NCBI GenBank assembly: GCA_014650415.1
Contig: BMUX01000008.1
Coordinates: 346,852 to 410,851, forward strand
Origin: Streptomyces spiroverticillatus
GTDB taxonomy: Bacteria > Actinomycetota > Actinomycetes > Streptomycetales > Streptomycetaceae
Direction: 5' to 3'
DNA: 64,000 bases
The notes below the pieces were generated by a model. That model was not told the DNA's origin. It saw only the letters and a program-made list of their open reading frames with translations, and searched no databases. Position numbers and translations under genes: made by a program. Below, piece by piece: positions 16,562 to 25,695 of this stretch. How positions within the stretch are numbered: position 1 is the stretch's first letter; each line of letters opens with the position of its first letter.

Positions 16562-16728
16562 GCTTCCCACCCTAGGAGCACAGCCGGGACGCGGCCCCGG
16601 ACCTTGGCCGCGAAAGCGCGGGACTTCCGCCCCTGCCCGTCCCGGGACCGGCGGGCAGCCCCGCAACCTCCCGGAGCGACCGACTACAGTGCGCGCGACG
16701 GCAGCCCGGCTACCCGAGGAGGGAAACG

Positions 16729-18402
16729 GTGACCGAAACCGGCGAATCCCGTTCCGCCGACCACACATCGAACGCGTCGGCCGGGGGTCGGGCACAGGCC
16801 GCCTCGGGTCCGGATTCGTCTGCGGGCGAGGATGCGGCCTCGGGCCCGGGTTCGGCTGCGGGCCGCGCGTCGGCCGTCTCGTCCTCGGCCTCGGGCCGGG
16901 ACTCGGCTGCCTCGGGCCCGGGTTCGGCTGCTGGCCAGGACTTGGCCTCAAGTCCGGTCTCGGCTGCGGGCCAGGATTCGGCCTCAGGCCTGGACGTGGC
17001 TACGGGCCCCGCGTCAGCCGCCTCTGGCCCGGGCCTGGATTCAGCCTCGGCCGCGGGCCGCTCGGCTGCCTCGGGCCAGGACTCAACTGCGGGCCCGGCC
17101 TCGGCCTCAGGTCCGGTCTCGGCCGCGAACCCCGCGTCAGCCGTCTCTACCCCGAACTCGGCCACGGGCCAAGCATCGGCGGACAGCCGGACAGCGGCCG
17201 CGAGCCGGCGGCCGGCCGACGGTCAGGCCTCCCCGCCCAGCCCCCTGCACCGCGTGCTGCGCTACCTTCCCCTCATCGCCCCCGTACTCCTCTGGGCCGT
17301 CCCCTGCTGGCTCCTCCTGCACACGGGCCAGCACTGGCCGCTGCCCGTCACCCTGACCGGCACCGCCCTCTTCGCCCTCGGCCTGGTCGTCATGCCGCTC
17401 GCGATGGTGCGCGGCCACGGCCGACGCCAGCAGGACCGGGCGGCGATCGTCGGCGACACCTTGCTGGGCGCGGCCTGGATCCTGTTCACCTGGTCCGTCC
17501 TGCTCGGCGTCGTCCTGCGGCTCGCGCTGACGCTGGCCGACGTCGGGGACGGGCAGGCCCGGGCCCGTACCGTCACCTGGGCGATCCTCGCCACCGCCGC
17601 CGCACTCCTCGCCTGGGGCTACGCCGAAGCCCGCCGCGTCCCCCGGGTCCGCAGCCTGGACGTACAACTGCCGCGCCTGGGAGCCGGGTTGGACGGAACC
17701 CGCGTCGTCCTGATCACCGACACCCACTACGGCCCGCTCGACCGCGCCCGCTGGTCGGAGCGCGTCTGTGAAACGGTCAACTCCCTGGAGGCCGACCTCG
17801 TCTGCCACACCGGGGACATCGCGGACGGCACCGCCGACCGTCGCCGCGCCCAGGCCACCCCGCTCGGCACCGTCAAGGCCACCCACGCCCGGGTCTACGT
17901 CACCGGCAACCACGAGTACTACAGCGAGGCCCAGGGCTGGGTCGACCTGATGGACGAACTGGGCTGGGAACCTCTGCGCAACCGCCACCTCCTCCTCGAG
18001 CGAGGCGGCGACACCCTGGTCGTCGCCGGAGTGGACGACGTCACCGCCGAGTCCTCCGGCCTGGTCGGCCACCGCGCGCACCTCGCCGGAGCGCTGGCCG
18101 GCGCGGACCCCGACCACCCCGTCCTCCTCCTCGCCCACCAGCCCAAGTTCATCGACCGGGCGGCGGCGGGCGGCGTCGACCTCCAGCTCTCCGGGCACAC
18201 GCACGGCGGCCAGATCTGGCCCTTCCACCACCTGGTCCGCCTCGACCAGCCCGCCCTCGCGGGCCTCACCCGCCACGGCCCCCGCACCCTGCTTTACACG
18301 AGCCGGGGCACCGGCTTCTGGGGTCCGCCCTTCCGCGTCTTCGCCCCGAGCGAGATCACCCTCCTGGTCCTCCGCTCCCCGCAGGCCGGGGCGGCCTCCT
18401 GA
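16729..18402 (+). CDS. Membrane-anchored metallophosphoesterase with a repetitive Ala/Ser/Gly N-terminus
   Basis: A 557-residue protein. Residues about 25-165 are a low-complexity tract built from units such as ASGPGSAAGQDSASGPVSAA, without helices or charge clusters. Three or four transmembrane helices follow (about 185-305). Residues about 325-550 form a calcineurin-like phosphoesterase with all metal motifs: ITDTHYG (D330, H332), HTGDIADG (D363), GNHEYY (N393, H394), LLAHQP and SGHTHGGQIWPF (H489, H491). The layout matches the YkuE/YpbG type, with the active site on the outer face acting on phospholipids or peptidoglycan lipids. The GTG at 16729 has GAGG upstream. The repetitive tract would lie in the cytoplasm and is unusual for the family. 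Confidence 0.88.
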   Translation: MTETGESRSADHTSNASAGGRAQAASGPDSSAGEDAASGPGSAAGRASAVSSSASGRDSAASGPGSAAGQDLASSPVSAAGQDSASGLDVATGPASAASGPGLDSASAAGRSAASGQDSTAGPASASGPVSAANPASAVSTPNSATGQASADSRTAAASRRPADGQASPPSPLHRVLRYLPLIAPVLLWAVPCWLLLHTGQHWPLPVTLTGTALFALGLVVMPLAMVRGHGRRQQDRAAIVGDTLLGAAWILFTWSVLLGVVLRLALTLADVGDGQARARTVTWAILATAAALLAWGYAEARRVPRVRSLDVQLPRLGAGLDGTRVVLITDTHYGPLDRARWSERVCETVNSLEADLVCHTGDIADGTADRRRAQATPLGTVKATHARVYVTGNHEYYSEAQGWVDLMDELGWEPLRNRHLLLERGGDTLVVAGVDDVTAESSGLVGHRAHLAGALAGADPDHPVLLLAHQPKFIDRAAAGGVDLQLSGHTHGGQIWPFHHLVRLDQPALAGLTRHGPRTLLYTSRGTGFWGPPFRVFAPSEITLLVLRSPQAGAAS

Positions 18403-18406
18403 GCCT

Positions 18407-18880
18407 TCACGCCCGCCCCTTCCTTCCCCCGAAGCGCTCCGCAACCACATTCGCAGCCGTCACGGCAAGAGTGGCCGCGAGCGCGGGCAGCCACGGCTGA
18501 CGCACCGTCAACCCTGGTGTCAGCACCAGGGTCAGCAGTACGGAAAGGAAAGTGGCCAGCGTCGAAACCAGGGCGTCCGTGACCCGGCGTGCCCTCCCGA
18601 AGCTCACCCTCGTACGCGTCAGCACGCGCAGCGGATGCATCAGCAGACTGACCGCCGCCGTGCACGGAATCAACACCAGGGCCGCCCACACCACGGGCCA
18701 CACTCCGTCGGACTCGACCGCCCCGCCGGAGGGAGCCACCACGAGCAGGAGCCCCGCGAGCAGGACCAGCACGAGCCAGACCGTCACACCGCCCCCGCAC
18801 CCCGCGAACCCGACCGCGGACAGGGTCCGTTGACGCCACGTCAGGTCCGCCCGCATGGCCTCTTCGCGATGCTGCTTCAC
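18407..18880 (-). CDS. Small integral membrane protein, unknown function
   Basis: A protein of about 157 residues with four hydrophobic segments: VTVWLVLVLLAGLLLVVA, VWAALVLIPCTAAVSLLM, a helix around VSTLATFLSVLLTLVL and a last one at LAATLAVTAANVVA. The order of helices and the short basic loops suggest all helices span the membrane. No catalytic motif or family is recognised. GTG 18880 was chosen because AGGGGG stands 8 bases upstream; ATG 18856 is the alternative and would remove eight hydrophilic residues. It converges on the metallophosphoesterase gene with only 4 bases between stop codons. Confidence 0.65.
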   Translation of the reverse strand: MKQHREEAMRADLTWRQRTLSAVGFAGCGGGVTVWLVLVLLAGLLLVVAPSGGAVESDGVWPVVWAALVLIPCTAAVSLLMHPLRVLTRTRVSFGRARRVTDALVSTLATFLSVLLTLVLTPGLTVRQPWLPALAATLAVTAANVVAERFGGRKGRA

Positions 18881-19087
18881 TTCTTCATCCCCCTTGCGGC
18901 AAGGAGGAGCAGGGCCGCACACACCGACCGGCACACAAGCAGAAGGGCCCCGTCGGCCCGCTCCCCCTGATCTATCACTCCGGGCGGTCAACCCGGACAG
19001 AACAAGATCACCCTAACGTGGCACCTGTGCCGATTTCGACCACCCCCGGCAGCGCGCAGGGCCTCCACCCGAGACCGTCCGCCCCTC

Positions 19088-19903
19088 TCACCGCGTCCGG
19101 GCGCGCTCGATCACCGCGAGAACGGCTTCCGTCACAGCCGCCGGCCGGCTGCGGTGGATGTAGTGCCCCGCGCCCCGCACCACCCTGTGCTCGCCCTGCA
19201 CCGCTTCGGCGGCGATCTGTGCCTGGAGCTTCGTCCACCGCTCCCGCAACCGCAGGGGCACCCGGGTCTCAGCCATGGCGGTGCGGATCTGGTGGTCCCG
19301 GGCGTAGCACGCCAAGTCGGCCTGGACGAGCAGGTCCTGGAGCCGCGGGTCGTCCGTCACCTCGACGGCCGACCGCACAGCGGGCTTGCGCAGCGCACGT
19401 TCGATGCTTCCCACAGCCCTGTGCAGAACGAGCAACTGTCTGAAGGCTGACTCCATGATCCGCCCGAGCAGCGGGTCGAAGTCCTCGTGCGCCGGATCGA
19501 CGAGGACCAGCCCCGCCACCAACTCCGTGGCGGTCCAGGCAAGGTGTTGGGCGAGCTGGCCTCCCCAGCTGTTGCCGACGAGAACGCACGGTCCCTGTCC
19601 CGTCTCCTTCAGCAGCGCGGTCAGGTCCGCCACCGCGGAGGCGGCGGACAGCCGCGGCGCCGGATCACTCATACCGAGCCCCGCCCGGTCGTAGGCGACG
19701 ACGCGTACGTGCCCGGCCAGCGCGGGAAGGATCGGCGCCCAGGTCAGCGCAGGTGTACCGGCGGCCGCGTCCAGGACCACGGTGGGGCCGCCCGTTCCCG
19801 CCTCGACCCACCGCAGGGCCCGGCCACCGCCCCGGTCCAGCTCACCGAGCGTCACGCCGCCCGGTACGAGCTCACTCAGGGCCTTCACCACCGCGTCGCT
19901 CAT
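19088..19903 (-). CDS. Alpha/beta hydrolase
   Basis: A 271-residue hydrolase. Landmarks are RVVAYDRAGLGMSDP after strand 3, the nucleophile elbow GNSWGGQLA, the acid region around LLVQADLACY and the catalytic His in VVRGAGHYIHRSRP. The lid region (residues about 130-210) is rich in Arg and Leu. It belongs to the general proline-iminopeptidase/haloalkane-dehalogenase-like superfamily, and the substrate is unknown. The start at ATG 19903 has GGGAGGGGAG directly upstream; the frame extends to 20023 but that part has poor codon use. It is the gene downstream of the oligopeptide ABC operon, with a gap of 175 bases and a small GC hairpin at 20048-20065. Confidence 0.88.
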   Translation of the reverse strand: MSDAVVKALSELVPGGVTLGELDRGGGRALRWVEAGTGGPTVVLDAAAGTPALTWAPILPALAGHVRVVAYDRAGLGMSDPAPRLSAASAVADLTALLKETGQGPCVLVGNSWGGQLAQHLAWTATELVAGLVLVDPAHEDFDPLLGRIMESAFRQLLVLHRAVGSIERALRKPAVRSAVEVTDDPRLQDLLVQADLACYARDHQIRTAMAETRVPLRLRERWTKLQAQIAAEAVQGEHRVVRGAGHYIHRSRPAAVTEAVLAVIERARTR

Positions 19904-20078
19904 GGGCTCCCCTCCCGTTGGGCGAAGCCCCCATGCTGACGGGCCCGGCCGCCGGACAATAGCCCCTTCCGGCAACCGTGTTGAGCCCATGTCCCCCTGC
20001 GCAAGGGCGGCCTTCATGACCACGCCAGGTCAGGAAGGCCGCCATCACGCCCCGGGCCGGGGGCGCACCCCACGGGTC

Positions 20079-21683
20079 TCAGGCCGCCACCAACTCCCTC
20101 CGTGCCGCCCTGCGCACCGCCGCCAGGACCGGGTCCAGCGTCGGCACCGCCGCCAGGAGTGCCTTCGTGTACGGCTCGGTGGGCGACCCGTACACCTCGG
20201 CGACCGTGCCCTGCTCGACGATCCGGCCCCGGTGCATGACCGCGATCCGGTCGCTGACCTGACGTACGACAGCCAGGTCGTGCGCGACGAACACCAGCGA
20301 CAGACCGAGGTCGCGCTGCAACTCGCCCAAGAGGGCGATCACTTGTGCCTGTGTCGTGACGTCCAGCGCGGAGACCGGCTCGTCGCACACCACCAGCTTC
20401 GGCGACGGTGCGAGCGCGCGGGCGATCCCGACGCGCTGGCGCTGCCCGCCGCTGAATTCGTGCGGGTAGCGGTCGTAGCGGTCCGGGTCGAGCCCGACTC
20501 GCTCCAGCAGCTCCCGCACCCGGTCCCGCAGCACCTTCTCGTCGCGTTCCCCGGCCGCGCGCAGCGGGTCGGCGATGGCCTCCCCGATGCTGCGGCGCGG
20601 GTTCAGCGACGCCACCGGGTCCTGGAACACCATCTGCACGCCCGAGGTCTTCTCCGTACCCCCGTAACGGAGTTGACCCGAGGTCGGCTCCAGCAGCCCC
20701 ACGAGCATCCGCCCGAGGGTGGTCTTCCCGCTGCCGCTCTCGCCGACGATGCCCAGCGTCTCGCCCCGGCCCACCGTCAGCGACACGTCGTCGACGGCGG
20801 TGACGGTCCTGCGTCCCTGCCGGAACTCCCGTCGCAGACCGACGGCTTCGAGGACGGGATCCCCGGCGGCCACCGGCTGGCGGCTGAGCGGGGCGTCCAA
20901 GCGCGGCACGGCTTCCAGGAGGGTCCTCGTGTACGTCCGGGCGGGTGCGGCCAGCACCTCCGCGACCGGGCCGCGCTCCACGGCCCGCCCCTCCCGCATC
21001 ACCAGCACCTCGTCGACGCTCTCGGCCGCCACCCCCACGTCATGCGTGACCAGCAGCAGCCCCATGCCCTCCTCGCGCCGCAGCCCGTGCAGCAGGTCCA
21101 GGATCTGGGCCTGCACGGTGACGTCCAGCGCGGTGGTGGGCTCGTCGGCGATCAGCAGCTTCGGCTCGCAGGCCAGGGCCATGGCGATGAGCGCCCGCTG
21201 GCGCATACCGCCGCTGAACTCGTGCGGGCGCGAGCGGGACCTGCGTACCGCATCCGGAATCCCCACCCGGTCCAGCACCTCGACGGCCCGCGCACGCGCA
21301 GCCCGCCGGGACACCTTCCGGTGCACCCGCAGCACCTCGGCGATCTGGTCGCCGATCGCGTAGTACGGGTCCAAAGACGACAGCGGGTCCTGGAAGACCA
21401 TGGCGGCCTTTGCCCCGCGCAGCGCACGCAGTTCGGCCTCCGAGGCCGCGCCCACGTCCACGCCGGCCACCTTCAGCGAGCCCTCGACCCGGGCGCCGGT
21501 TCCCCGGTGCAGCCCGAGCAGGGCGAACGCGGTCGCACTCTTCCCGGAGCCGGACTCGCCGACCAGGGCGAGCGCCCCGCCCTCGGGCAGCGAGAACGAC
21601 AAGTCCCTTACAGCAGCGACCTCTTGGGCTCCCGGGAAGGTCACCGAGAGACCCTCCACCTCCACCACGAAACCCGCGCTCAT
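20079..21683 (-). CDS. Fused double ATPase of an oligopeptide ABC transporter (DppD-DppF type)
   Basis: A 534-residue protein with two complete ABC ATPase domains in one chain, residues about 1-255 and 275-534. Each has Walker A (GESGSGKS near 39, GESGSGKT near 312), the signature (EFSGGMRQRAL and EFSGGQRQRVG), Walker B (LLIADEPTTALD and LVVCDEPVSALD) and an H-loop (VTHDVG, VAHDLA). This replaces the separate DppD and DppF subunits that drive peptide uptake. Its ATG overlaps the stop of the DppB-type permease gene by 4 bases, so it is translationally coupled. It is the last gene of the four-gene operon 25400-20079. Confidence 0.95.
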   Translation of the reverse strand: MSAGFVVEVEGLSVTFPGAQEVAAVRDLSFSLPEGGALALVGESGSGKSATAFALLGLHRGTGARVEGSLKVAGVDVGAASEAELRALRGAKAAMVFQDPLSSLDPYYAIGDQIAEVLRVHRKVSRRAARARAVEVLDRVGIPDAVRRSRSRPHEFSGGMRQRALIAMALACEPKLLIADEPTTALDVTVQAQILDLLHGLRREEGMGLLLVTHDVGVAAESVDEVLVMREGRAVERGPVAEVLAAPARTYTRTLLEAVPRLDAPLSRQPVAAGDPVLEAVGLRREFRQGRRTVTAVDDVSLTVGRGETLGIVGESGSGKTTLGRMLVGLLEPTSGQLRYGGTEKTSGVQMVFQDPVASLNPRRSIGEAIADPLRAAGERDEKVLRDRVRELLERVGLDPDRYDRYPHEFSGGQRQRVGIARALAPSPKLVVCDEPVSALDVTTQAQVIALLGELQRDLGLSLVFVAHDLAVVRQVSDRIAVMHRGRIVEQGTVAEVYGSPTEPYTKALLAAVPTLDPVLAAVRRAARRELVAA

Positions 21684-22669
21684 GAGAGCACCACCCGTCG
21701 ATCGGCCACCGCGTACAGCAGGTCCGCGACGGCATTGGCCAGCACCACGAAGAACCCCGTCACCAGCACCATCCCGACGACCACCGGCAGATCGACGACC
21801 TTGACCGCCTCCACCAACTCCCGTCCCAGGCCCGGCAGTCCGAAGAGGGATTCGGTCAGCACCGCGCCGCCGAACATGGACCCGAAGTCGAGCGCGCTCA
21901 GCGCGATCACGGGTGCGACCGCGCCGCGCAGGGCGTGCCGCCCGACGAGAGCGCGCTCGCTGACTCCGTACGCACGGAACGTACGTACATGGTCCTCCGC
22001 GAGCGTCTCCAGCATCGAACTCCTGGTCAGCCGGGCGTACTTGGCGGACTCGATCGCCGCCAGCGACACCCAGGCCAGCAGCAGGTTCCACGCCCACTGC
22101 TCCGGGTTCTCGCCGAAGGGCACGTACGTCGGGAACGGCAGCCACTGGAGCGTCGAGCAGAACACGATGATCAGCAGCAGTCCGATCACGAAGACCGGCG
22201 TCGCGGTCCCGGCGAGCGTGAGCCAGGTCAGCACCCGCTCGGTGGGACGGCCGCGCCGCCACACAGACAGCACACCGGTGCCCACGCCCAGCAGCAGCCA
22301 CAGCGCGAACGCGCCGATCACCAGGGACCCGGTGACGGGCAGCTTGTTCAGGATCAGCTGGGTGACCTGCTGGTCGCTCTGGTACGAGACGCCCAGGCAC
22401 GGTGCGTTGCAGTGCAGCACGCCGACGCCGGACGAGTAGTCGCGGCCCGCGAAGATGCCCTGCACGAAGTGCGCGTACTGGAGCCACAAAGGGTCCCCGA
22501 GCCGCAACTGCTCGTGTACCTGCGCAACTTGGGCGGGCGAGCAGCGCGGACCGCAGGCGATCTGCGCGACGTTGCCCGGGGCGACGTAGAAGACGAGGTA
22601 GAGGAAGACGCTCAGCGAGAGCAGGACGAAGACCGCCCCGCCGAGCCTGCGCAGCAGGAAGCCGGTCAC
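21680..22669 (-). CDS. Peptide ABC transporter permease (DppB/OppB type)
   Basis: A 329-residue inner-membrane protein with six helices. It opens TGFLLRRLGGAVFVLLSLSVFLYLVFYVAPGN, the usual first helix of OppB-type permeases, and has the EAA-loop region around VRTFRAYGVSERALVGRHALR that docks the ATPase. An inserted periplasmic segment (residues about 35-100) holds four cysteines (CGPRC and CNAPC), which could form disulfides outside the membrane and is larger than in Escherichia coli DppB. The GTG at 22669 overlaps the stop of the DppC-type gene (GTGA), and its own stop overlaps the ATPase start. Confidence 0.93.
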   Translation of the reverse strand: MTGFLLRRLGGAVFVLLSLSVFLYLVFYVAPGNVAQIACGPRCSPAQVAQVHEQLRLGDPLWLQYAHFVQGIFAGRDYSSGVGVLHCNAPCLGVSYQSDQQVTQLILNKLPVTGSLVIGAFALWLLLGVGTGVLSVWRRGRPTERVLTWLTLAGTATPVFVIGLLLIIVFCSTLQWLPFPTYVPFGENPEQWAWNLLLAWVSLAAIESAKYARLTRSSMLETLAEDHVRTFRAYGVSERALVGRHALRGAVAPVIALSALDFGSMFGGAVLTESLFGLPGLGRELVEAVKVVDLPVVVGMVLVTGFFVVLANAVADLLYAVADRRVVLS

Positions 22670-23667
22670 TGGGCACCACCCTTGCGGCGGGAGAGGAGCC
22701 CGCGGCGCACGCCGCCCAGCCGCGACTGCGACCGGGGGTCGAGCGCGGTGCGCACACCCTCGCCGAGCACCGTCAGCGCGAGGACGGTGACGAACAGCAG
22801 CGCCGCGGGGATGAGCAGGTACGACGGCGCCGCCTGGTACCAGACGTCGGCGTCGGTGAGCATCTGCCCCCACGACGGCGTCGGCGGCTTGATGCCGACG
22901 CCCAGGAAGGACAGCGCCGCCTCGACGGTGATGTTCTGCGGCACCAGCAGCGCGGCGTACGTGATGACGGGCGCGGCCAGCGACGGCAGCATCTCGCGGT
23001 GGGCGATCTTCCACTTGCCCCAGCCGCTGAGCCGGGCCGCCGAGACGTAGTCCAGCGATTTCAGCGCCAGGGTCTGGGCGCGCACGATCTTCGACGTACC
23101 GGCCCAGTTGATCAGGCCGACGACCAGCGCGATCAGCACCGGACGCGGGAACTCCGGCGGTACGACGGCGAGCAGCGCGAGCGCGATCACCATCAGCGGC
23201 ATCGCCACGTTGACGTCCGTGATCCGGCTGAGCACCTGGTCGACGGCCCGGTTGCCGAGCCCGGCCGCGAGGCCGATGACGACGCCGAGGAAGACCTGGA
23301 GAAGGGTCGCGAAGACGGCGACACCGAGGGACACCCGGGCGCCGTAGACGATCCGGGCGAACAGGTCGCGGCCGGTCTGCGGCTCCACACCGAGCCAGTG
23401 CTCCGCACTGATCCCGCCGAAGGAGCCCAGCGGCACGCCACCCGCCGCCGAGTCGACGAGCGAGGGGTGGAAGGTGTTCGGGTCCTGCCCCTCCAGGGCG
23501 GTGAGCAGCGGCGCGGCGAGCGCCACCAGCACCAGGAACGCCACCACCGAGGCGGCGACGACGGCGGAGCGCTGCGCACGCAGCCGCCGCCAGAACTGAC
23601 GGGCCCCCGAGGCGGGGACGGCGGCCGGCGCCGTCCCCACCTCCTGGGCCAACAAAGCCTCGCTCAT
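22666..23667 (-). CDS. Peptide ABC transporter permease (DppC/OppC type)
   Basis: A 333-residue inner-membrane protein with an N-terminal cytoplasmic tail (MSEALLAQEVGTAPA) and helix SAVVAASVVAFLVLVALAAPLL, the OppC_N signature. Five further helices follow, with the EAA region ALKSLDYVSAARLSGWGKWKIAHREMLP that contacts the ATPase. It pairs with the DppB-type protein to form the pore. It starts 2 bases after the binding-protein stop codon and overlaps the next gene, so the operon order is binding protein, DppC, DppB, fused ATPase; in enteric dpp operons DppB normally precedes DppC. Confidence 0.93.
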   Translation of the reverse strand: MSEALLAQEVGTAPAAVPASGARQFWRRLRAQRSAVVAASVVAFLVLVALAAPLLTALEGQDPNTFHPSLVDSAAGGVPLGSFGGISAEHWLGVEPQTGRDLFARIVYGARVSLGVAVFATLLQVFLGVVIGLAAGLGNRAVDQVLSRITDVNVAMPLMVIALALLAVVPPEFPRPVLIALVVGLINWAGTSKIVRAQTLALKSLDYVSAARLSGWGKWKIAHREMLPSLAAPVITYAALLVPQNITVEAALSFLGVGIKPPTPSWGQMLTDADVWYQAAPSYLLIPAALLFVTVLALTVLGEGVRTALDPRSQSRLGGVRRGLLSRRKGGAQ

Positions 23668-23669
23668 GG

Positions 23670-25400
23670 TTACTTGACCGCAACCTGCGAGACGTCCAGC
23701 ACACCGGTCCAGTCGCTGATCACGATGTTCTTGACGTCCTTGCCGTACAGCCGCTTGTAGACCGGGTGGAACAGCGGCACGGTCAGCGCCTGCTCGCCGA
23801 TCTTCTTGTCCAGCGCACCCCAGCGGGCGGCGGCCGCGTCCAGGTCCGTCAGCTTGTTGATCTCGTCGATCTCCTTGTTGACGGAGGCGTCGTCGAACTG
23901 CGCGTAGTTGAAGTTGGCGCCGTCCTTCACGATCTGGCGGCCGTCGAAGAGCGGCGCGAGGAAGGGACCGCCCGACGGCCAGTCGGCACCCCAGTGCGCG
24001 AGGAAGAAGCCGGGCTGCTTCTTCACGCTGTGGATGGTGTCGTTGTAGTCGTTCTCCTCGAGTCCCTTGAGTTCCAGGGTGATTCCGGCCTTCTTCAGCG
24101 CGTCCTGGAGCGCGGTGGCGATCTCCGGGCTGGTCTCGCGGTCCTTGGCGTTGGAGTGCGTGAGGGTGATGGTCAGGCCCTTCTCGTGCCCGGCCTCCTT
24201 CAGCAGCTCCTTCGCCTTGGCGGCGTTGCCCGACTCACCGGCGGGGAAGTGGTCGTACTTCACGTACCCGAAGGACTTCTGCGGCGGCAGGTTCGTCGTC
24301 GCGGGCAGGGCGAGAGAGGAGCCTCCGGCCGCGTTGATCACCGAGGAGCGGTCGACGGCATACGCGATGGCCTGGCGGACCTTCGGGTCGTCGAAGGGCT
24401 TCACCTTCGGGTTGAACGCCAGGTAGTTGGTGTAGCCGAAGTGCCCGGTGCCGACCCGGTCGGCGAGCTTCTTGTCCCCGGCGACCTTGGCCAGCTCGGC
24501 AGGACCCAGGTTGTTGTCGGTGGTCACGGCGGCGGCGTCGGTGCCCGCGCTCGCGGAGAGCCGCTGGTTGATGACCGCCGGGTCGAGCCCGGAGTTCACC
24601 TCGATCTTGTCGGGGTACGCCTTGCGCTCCTCGTCGGTCTTCGCGTCCCAGTGCGGGTTGCGCTCCAGGAGCAGCTTCTCGCCGTCGTTCTCGTTCTTGA
24701 CGACCTTGTACGGTCCCGAGGAGACGGGGTGCTCCTCGTACTTGGCCCCGGTGTCCTTGGCCTTGGGCACCGGAGTGGTCTGCGTCTGGGTGGCCAGGTA
24801 GGGGAACTCGCCCTCCGGCTTGTTCAGGTGGAAGACGATCGTCTTCGCGTCCGGGACCTCGATCGAGTCGAGCCCCTTCTTGTCCTTGTACGGACCCTGG
24901 TAGTCGGCCCCGCCGATCAGCCAGTCCCTCAAGTACGGTGCGCCGCCCGAGAGTTCGGCCGCGAAGGACCGCTCGATGCCGTACTTGATGTCGGCGGAGG
25001 TGATCGCCGTGCCGTCCTCGTACTTCAGCCCGTCCTTCAGGGTGTACGTCCACACCGTGGCGTCCTTGCTGGGCTTGCCCAGGTCGGTGGCGAGGTCGGG
25101 GACGACCTTGGTGCCCGCGGCGCCGTTCTCGCGGTTGCGGGTGGTGAGTGTGCGGAAGACCAGCGACGGGACGTTGCCGCCGCCGGAGGTGTAGAGGCGG
25201 GCCGGGTCGAAGTCGGTCTGCGGCTGCCGGTTGAGGATCTGGAGGGTGCCGCCCTTCTGCGGGGCGCCGGCCTTGCCGCCCGCACCGCTCGCGGAGGCGG
25301 CGTTGTCGCCCTGCGGACCGGCGCAGGCGGTGGCGGCGGTGGCGAGCGCGACACTGGCGGCGACGACGGCCACCCGGCGGGATATGACGGTTCTGGGCAT
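23670..25400 (-). CDS. Peptide-binding lipoprotein of an ABC transporter (SBP family 5)
   Basis: A 576-residue extracytoplasmic binding protein. The leader MPRTVISRRVAVVAASVALA ends in a lipobox at ATAC, so Cys26 should be lipidated and anchor the protein outside the membrane. The mature chain has the family-5 features GGTLQILNRQPQTDFDPARL, LTTRNRENG, WTYTLKDGLKYEDGTAITSADIKYGIERSF and LAHWGADWPSGG, the fold that closes around di- or oligopeptides. The conserved length fits DppA/OppA. It is the first structural gene of the operon. A 290-base leader with a possible uORF, and a promoter with an adjacent palindrome, lie upstream, so expression is likely regulated after transcription starts. Confidence 0.95.
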   Translation of the reverse strand: MPRTVISRRVAVVAASVALATAATACAGPQGDNAASASGAGGKAGAPQKGGTLQILNRQPQTDFDPARLYTSGGGNVPSLVFRTLTTRNRENGAAGTKVVPDLATDLGKPSKDATVWTYTLKDGLKYEDGTAITSADIKYGIERSFAAELSGGAPYLRDWLIGGADYQGPYKDKKGLDSIEVPDAKTIVFHLNKPEGEFPYLATQTQTTPVPKAKDTGAKYEEHPVSSGPYKVVKNENDGEKLLLERNPHWDAKTDEERKAYPDKIEVNSGLDPAVINQRLSASAGTDAAAVTTDNNLGPAELAKVAGDKKLADRVGTGHFGYTNYLAFNPKVKPFDDPKVRQAIAYAVDRSSVINAAGGSSLALPATTNLPPQKSFGYVKYDHFPAGESGNAAKAKELLKEAGHEKGLTITLTHSNAKDRETSPEIATALQDALKKAGITLELKGLEENDYNDTIHSVKKQPGFFLAHWGADWPSGGPFLAPLFDGRQIVKDGANFNYAQFDDASVNKEIDEINKLTDLDAAAARWGALDKKIGEQALTVPLFHPVYKRLYGKDVKNIVISDWTGVLDVSQVAVK

Positions 25401-25590
25401 GGAAATGCGACCTCTCGGAATTCAGGAAAGAAATTCAGGAAGAAAAGCGCACGCAGGCGCACGGAATTCCGGGAGGGGAATCACGAAGAATGCCGCGCCT
25501 GCGGACGGGATGCAGAAGACACATGCATACGCCCGGGCGCGGCAACTACAGCAGGGAAACGAAGATTTCCGACGCGCACCTGGGCAGACG

Positions 25591-25689
25591 TCAGCGACAG
25601 AGAATGTCTGCCACGCAATGCGCGGTCACACCGATGAGCGCGAGCTCAATGGCTGCGCAATCGGTGGCGGCGGCGTGGCGGGGTGACAT
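25591..25689 (-). CDS. Possible 32-residue leaderless upstream ORF before the peptide ABC operon
   Basis: On the minus strand an ATG at 25689 opens 32 codons ending in VADILCR and a TGA at 25591-25593. The peptide has three Cys (residues 11, 25, 31) and a hydrophobic middle (AAIELALIGVTA). The ATG lies only 6 bases after the -10 hexamer at 25696-25701, so transcription would start at or next to the ATG and the message would be leaderless, which is common in actinomycetes. The uORF ends 190 bases before the binding-protein gene. Codon third positions are about 70% GC, lower than the genes around it. A regulatory leader peptide is an inference; it does not match the R-H-V-D-L leader-peptide type known from Streptomyces. 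Confidence 0.45.
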   Translation of the reverse strand: MSPRHAAATDCAAIELALIGVTAHCVADILCR

Positions 25690-25695
25690 GCCGAG

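Noticed and set aside
16710..17165. Minus-strand 151-residue frame of Ala/Glu/Pro repeats.
   Set aside because: It is the antisense of the repetitive N-terminus of the metallophosphoesterase; it has no ribosome site or homologue.
20048..20065. CGCCCC-GGGGCG hairpin considered as a terminator after the peptide ABC operon.
   Set aside because: Only 6 bp in very GC-rich sequence; not distinguishable from chance.
20079..22757. An 892-residue frame taken as one ATPase-permease fusion.
   Set aside because: The extra N-terminal part lies antiphase over the DppB gene; the ATPase starts at ATG 21683 with a normal 4-base overlap.
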